DNA from: Bradyrhizobium iriomotense | Lineage (GTDB): Bacteria; Pseudomonadota; Alphaproteobacteria; Rhizobiales; Xanthobacteraceae | Assembly (NCBI RefSeq): GCF_030160715.1 | Contig: NZ_BSOW01000010.1 | Coordinates: 124,001 to 188,000 of the forward strand | Direction of reading: 5' to 3' | Length of the DNA: 64,000 bases | In this document: positions 60,677-64,000 of the stretch, in pieces | How positions within the stretch are numbered: the stretch's first letter is position 1 | Layout of the letters: every line of letters begins with the position of its first letter | Position numbers and translations under genes: made by a program | The notes under the pieces: generated by a model | Seen by the model: only the letters and a program-made list of their open reading frames with translations | Database searches by the model: none | Told to the model about the DNA's origin: nothing

Positions 60677-63379
60677 TTAGTGCAAAGGCCTAGCGAGGAA
60701 GTTGGCCTGCTGCTGAGATGATGCCGACAATGCCGTCTCTGCCTGCGCGAAATGCGACTCGCCGCCGAAATCGCCCGCCATCATCTGATTCAGGACGGCG
60801 TAGGCCTTCGCGACGGCGCCTGCGGCAGGATCGGTCGTCGTCATGGTGGGAGTGGACGCGACGTGCGATGCTCCGGTGTCGCTGAGCGTTGTCGCCGCAT
60901 GTGCAAAGTCGGGCCGATGGCTCAACCAATGAGCGACGTCCGCGAGGTGGTGCGACTGCCCCCAAGACCTGCCGTCCCCCGACACTGTCGCTGACGTAGT
61001 CGACGATGTCGTTGACGTTCCCGAACTTGTCGTGGTCGCCGGTGGATCGATCACCGTGATGGTCTGCGCCGCGCTGGTGATGGGCGTCCCGGTGTTGTCG
61101 GTCGCGGTGACCGTCAGCGTCGCATGCGGTTTACCGTTACCTTGGTAGGAGGAGCTCAGCGAGAGACCGCTGTTGACCTCGGCCGCGGTCAGTGTGACCG
61201 AGCTTCCGCTGAAGGTCTTACCGTCCAGGTTGTCGGTGATGGTCTCGTATTTCGGCAATCCGGAGATGTTGACCGTCACATTGTCGCCCGCATTGGGCAC
61301 GCTCACCCCCAGGCCCAGCGGGATGCTGCCGCCGGGGCTGACATAGAGCGAATTACTGGCGACTGTGAGCGTCGGCGCGGTGGGGGCCGCAGGCGGCGGA
61401 GGCGGTGCCGCAACCGTCACGGCGTCGGCTGCCGAGGCGGCGCTGGTGTTGCCGGCGATGTCGGTGGCGGTGGCGGTGAAGCTGCGGCTGCCAGGGGCAA
61501 TCGTGCCGGTGTCGAAGCTCCAGGCCCCGGTGCTGCCCGTGGTGACCGTCCCGATCTGAGTGTTACCGTCATTGACCTTGATCGTGCTGCCGGCTTCCGC
61601 GGTCCCCTTCAGGACAAGGTCGGTGAGAGTCGTGCTGCTGCCGACCGCAGCACCTGCCTGCGAATAGGCCGCCAGCGTTGGCGTGACCGGCGCCTGGGTG
61701 TCAACCGTGAAGGCGAGCGGGGCGCTTGCTGCACTGCTGCCTGTTGCATCAGTCGCTGTCGCGGTCAAGCTATGGCTACCGTCGGCGAGATGGCCCAGCG
61801 CATAGCTCCAGCTGCCGTCGCTTGCGGCGGTCGCCGTGCCAAGCTTGGAGCTTCCGTCATAGACGCTGACCGTGCTGCCGGCTTCTGCCGAGCCCGTCAG
61901 CTGCTGCGTCGTCGTGTCCTGTGCGGCATTGACATAGCCGTTGACGATCGCCGCATCGGCAAGCCCAGTCGGGGCCGTAGGCGGCGGAGGCGGTGCCGCA
62001 ACCGTCACGGCGTCGGCTGCCGAGGCGGCGCTGGTGTTGCCGGCGATGTCGGTGGCGGTGGCGGTGAAGCTGTGGCTGCCACGGGCAATCGTGCCGGTGT
62101 CGAAGCTCCAGGCCCCGGTGCTGCCCGCGGTGGCCGTCCCGATCTGAGTGTTACCGTCACTGACCTTGATCGTGCTGCCGGCTTCCGCGGTCCCCTTTAG
62201 GACGAGGTCGGTGAGAGTCGTGCTGCTGCCGATCGCAGCACCTGCCTGCGAATAGGCCGCCAGCGTTGGCGTGACCGGCGCCTGGGTGTCAACCGTGAAG
62301 GCGAGCGGGGCGCTTGCTGCACTGCTGCCTGTTGCATCAGTCGCTGTCGCGGTCAAGCTATGGCTACCGTCGGCGAGATGGCCCAGCGCATAGCTCCAGC
62401 TGCCGTCGCTTGCGGCGGTCGCCGTGCCAAGCTTGGAGCTTCCGTCATAGACGCTGACCGTGCTGCCGGCTTTCGCCGAGCCCGTCAGCTGCTGCGTCGT
62501 CGTGTCCTGTGCGGAATTGACATAGCCGTTGACGATCGCCGCATCGGCAAGCCTAGTCGGCGCCGCAGGCGGTGTCGGCGGAACTGTGGTGCCGCCCGAT
62601 GATGACGTGCCGCCCACACCCTGCCAGCCGACTGCCGTCGACCCGGTCACCATCGTGAAATTGCGAAAGTCGGCGGTTACGGTCTCGGTAGGACCTGCGT
62701 TGCGGTAGAGCCCATCCATCCAGTAGGTGCCGGCCCCATAGCCGAGCAGGCCGGTGTAATTCACCACCTGTTTGCCGTCGATCGAGACATCGAGATAACC
62801 GCCCGCGCCGGTGTTCGAGAGCTTGGATTGGATATTGATGTCGTAATAGCGGCCGGGCACAATCGGGTTCGGGTCGGTCCAGAGTACCATGTTGACCATA
62901 TTGGACCCCGCCCCGTTGCCGGGATTGCCGCCGGGCGGACAATAGCGAGCGACAACTTGCAGATGATTGCCGGCGAGCTGGATTGCGAACGGCGGTGACG
63001 TCGCCACACCACTCACGGAGTCGTCGTTGTGCATTTCCCCAGTCACAAACCATGACGCCGTGTTGGTGAACGTGTTGTTGGGCCCGTTCGGCTGCACCAT
63101 GAACTGGTAGTCGATGCCGATGGGAGTCCCGACGGGAATGTCCTGAGCACCGCCTGGCCCGGCGTTCGCGGCACAAATCTCGGAGCGATCGACTGTTCCA
63201 GAAGTATCGTAGGGGCCCGCGTCGCCCGGTTGAATTGTAAATTGCAGAGTTTGCGAGTCAGGATTGGTCAGGCTGTAGCTCTTGCCCGCAGTGTGCACTC
63301 CGTAGATGTCGCCGCCGATGGTTACACCGCGGGTCTTCGGAATGGGAGAGAACGACGTGATCGTGCCGGTAGTATCCAA
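60677..63379 (-). CDS. Secreted polysaccharide-lyase-like protein with duplicated Ig-like domains
   Basis: 900 aa, TTG start behind GGAG. Residues about 40-250 resemble the heparin-lyase/PL20-type fold: DRSEICAANAG, GIDYQFMVQPNGPNNTF, MVLWTDPNPIVPGRYYDINI and TYWMDGLYRNAG. After that come four bacterial Ig-like domains in two near-identical pairs (STVSVYDGSSKLGTATAASD, STIKVSDGNTQIGTATAGS), another strand-rich domain, and a Ser/Thr/Ala-rich tail. With no Sec signal it may leave by type I secretion. It probably acts on exopolysaccharide or plant glycans; this is inferred from the family. Confidence 0.78.
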   Translation of the reverse strand: MDTTGTITSFSPIPKTRGVTIGGDIYGVHTAGKSYSLTNPDSQTLQFTIQPGDAGPYDTSGTVDRSEICAANAGPGGAQDIPVGTPIGIDYQFMVQPNGPNNTFTNTASWFVTGEMHNDDSVSGVATSPPFAIQLAGNHLQVVARYCPPGGNPGNGAGSNMVNMVLWTDPNPIVPGRYYDINIQSKLSNTGAGGYLDVSIDGKQVVNYTGLLGYGAGTYWMDGLYRNAGPTETVTADFRNFTMVTGSTAVGWQGVGGTSSSGGTTVPPTPPAAPTRLADAAIVNGYVNSAQDTTTQQLTGSAKAGSTVSVYDGSSKLGTATAASDGSWSYALGHLADGSHSLTATATDATGSSAASAPLAFTVDTQAPVTPTLAAYSQAGAAIGSSTTLTDLVLKGTAEAGSTIKVSDGNTQIGTATAGSTGAWSFDTGTIARGSHSFTATATDIAGNTSAASAADAVTVAAPPPPPTAPTGLADAAIVNGYVNAAQDTTTQQLTGSAEAGSTVSVYDGSSKLGTATAASDGSWSYALGHLADGSHSLTATATDATGSSAASAPLAFTVDTQAPVTPTLAAYSQAGAAVGSSTTLTDLVLKGTAEAGSTIKVNDGNTQIGTVTTGSTGAWSFDTGTIAPGSRSFTATATDIAGNTSAASAADAVTVAAPPPPPAAPTAPTLTVASNSLYVSPGGSIPLGLGVSVPNAGDNVTVNISGLPKYETITDNLDGKTFSGSSVTLTAAEVNSGLSLSSSYQGNGKPHATLTVTATDNTGTPITSAAQTITVIDPPATTTSSGTSTTSSTTSATVSGDGRSWGQSHHLADVAHWLSHRPDFAHAATTLSDTGASHVASTPTMTTTDPAAGAVAKAYAVLNQMMAGDFGGESHFAQAETALSASSQQQANFLARPLH
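61391..62566 (-). repeat. 588-bp tandem duplication inside the lyase-like gene
   Basis: Bases 61,391-61,978 and 61,979-62,566 are nearly identical at the nucleotide level and in phase (196 codons each). Each unit encodes two Ig-like domains. The low divergence implies recent duplication or gene conversion, and copy number may vary between strains. Confidence 0.85.
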
Positions 63380-63963
63380 TTCAGGACTCCATCGAGTTAC
63401 AGAGTTGTTTCTCTTGACGTTGACAAAGGGATTCTGCTGCCGCGCATCGTGAAGGCGCGCGACCTATTGCATGCTCGCAGCACGCGAACACATTCATGTG
63501 CCGCGCCCCGCGAAGGCGCGAGACACAGCGCACGCCCGCAGCGCGAAGCACCGCGAACCGATTTCAAAGCAGTGGGAATTTTGAAGCTGGCCCCCCCGAC
63601 TGCTGGGCCAGATGGCTAATTAGGAAGTGTGGCGAAAAAAATAGGTGAGCATGGCGATAATTTGCAGTACCGGAGTCCTACGGACGTCACCCCGCAAGTG
63701 GAATGCTGAGGGCGGAGGCTGGATGATTCTTTTCAGGCTCAAGGAGCGCCCTGTCGCACTCGGCTTTCCGCGGTCGTCATACCGGAGGTGCGCCGGCGCG
63801 CGGTTGAGCGCGCCCCCTCGGTGTCACCACTGGCCTTGCTCTCCTGCCTTTGGGCCAATCGATGGTGCCGTAGCGCCCAATCTTTCCTGCTCGCCCGGTT
63901 GCCCTCTGCGCTGGTCGCTCCATTCATTGGACGTCGATCGAATTGCCACGGCTGGTGTCCGGC
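63380..63963. other. Intergenic region, no gene supported
   Basis: 584 bp. It includes two related segments with GAAGGCGCGCGAC/GAAGGCGCGAGAC (about 63,450 and 63,512), each followed by GCACGC- or GCCCGCAGC-type phrases. These suggest a degenerate 60-70-bp repeat. Open frames here are Arg/Ser-rich with no ribosome site. Confidence 0.35.
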
Positions 63964-64000
63964 CTACGGCTTGACGTAGGTCCAGCCCTTCTCCTGCAAC
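63964..64000 (-). CDS. C-terminal end of an unidentified protein
   Basis: Leftward from the window edge the frame reads LQEKGWTYVKP then TAG at 63,964-63,966. The phrase looks like a genuine protein end rather than chance, but 12 codons are too few to name it. Confidence 0.4.
   Translation of the reverse strand, partial: LQEKGWTYVKP

Noticed and set aside
61124..62200. 358-codon plus-strand frame opposite the Ig-like repeats
   Set aside because: It is a shadow of the 588-bp repeat: the same residues recur with the repeat period and have no motif.
63739..63927. Short minus-strand frame near the right edge
   Set aside because: Arg/Ser-rich, no ribosome site, no family resemblance.

Overview
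The window is high-GC DNA with the gene style of a Bradyrhizobium-like alphaproteobacterium. That assignment is inferred from the flavour of the flanking proteins, not from a database search. It consists of two chromosomal flanks around one integrated element of about 45.8 kb.

Left flank (1-10,484): housekeeping and metabolic genes, all on the minus strand. They are a nucleoside 2-deoxyribosyltransferase-like protein (cut by the window edge), dxs, a membrane alpha/beta hydrolase, xseB, a histone-deacetylase-family amidohydrolase, a periplasmic 5'-nucleotidase-family phosphatase, a crotonase and a long-chain-type acyl-CoA dehydrogenase. Right flank (56,293-64,000): tRNA-Gln(UUG), a cytoplasmic BisC/TorA-like molybdoenzyme, a cupin, a frameshifted small conserved gene, and a secreted polysaccharide-lyase-like protein carrying a fresh 588-bp internal duplication.

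Element (about 10,485-56,332): a 41-bp direct repeat made of the 5' half of tRNA-Gln marks both ends. The intact tRNA is at the right end, so the element now supplies the tRNA's promoter and 5' half. A 403-aa tyrosine integrase sits near the right end, and near-identical 22-bp iteron pairs lie just inside each end. The element carries a coupling protein, MobC and a MobP/VirD2-type relaxase but no type IV secretion channel. It therefore looks like an integrative mobilizable element or a decayed ICE. DUF2285 (frameshifted) and DUF2958 genes are relics typical of rhizobial ICEs.

The left third of the element (10.7-28.1 kb) looks like a defence or conflict cargo. A minus-strand cluster encodes a Fic enzyme, a degenerate nuclease fused to a DNA-binding-like region (frameshifted), and a glycine-zipper hydrophobic protein. 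It diverges from a plus-strand three-gene operon of very large proteins of 1420, 641 and 1156 aa. The first of these has an N-terminal PD-(D/E)XK domain homologous to the one across the divergent promoter, a helical-repeat middle and PIN-like C-terminal domains. A free-standing M41 (FtsH-type) peptidase and a PDDEXK_4 nuclease follow. I do not recognise the three-gene operon as a described system; it is the best candidate for something new here.

The middle (28.1-38.6 kb) is a 3053-aa RTX protein with a degenerate lipase-like N-terminus plus a secreted partner protein. The right third (38.9-55.9 kb) holds the mobilization genes, several large palindromes (candidate oriT or structured leaders), and a Sel1-repeat gene divergent from a short tyrosine recombinase. 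Perfect 15-bp inverted repeats flank the promoter region between those two genes, suggesting an invertible switch.
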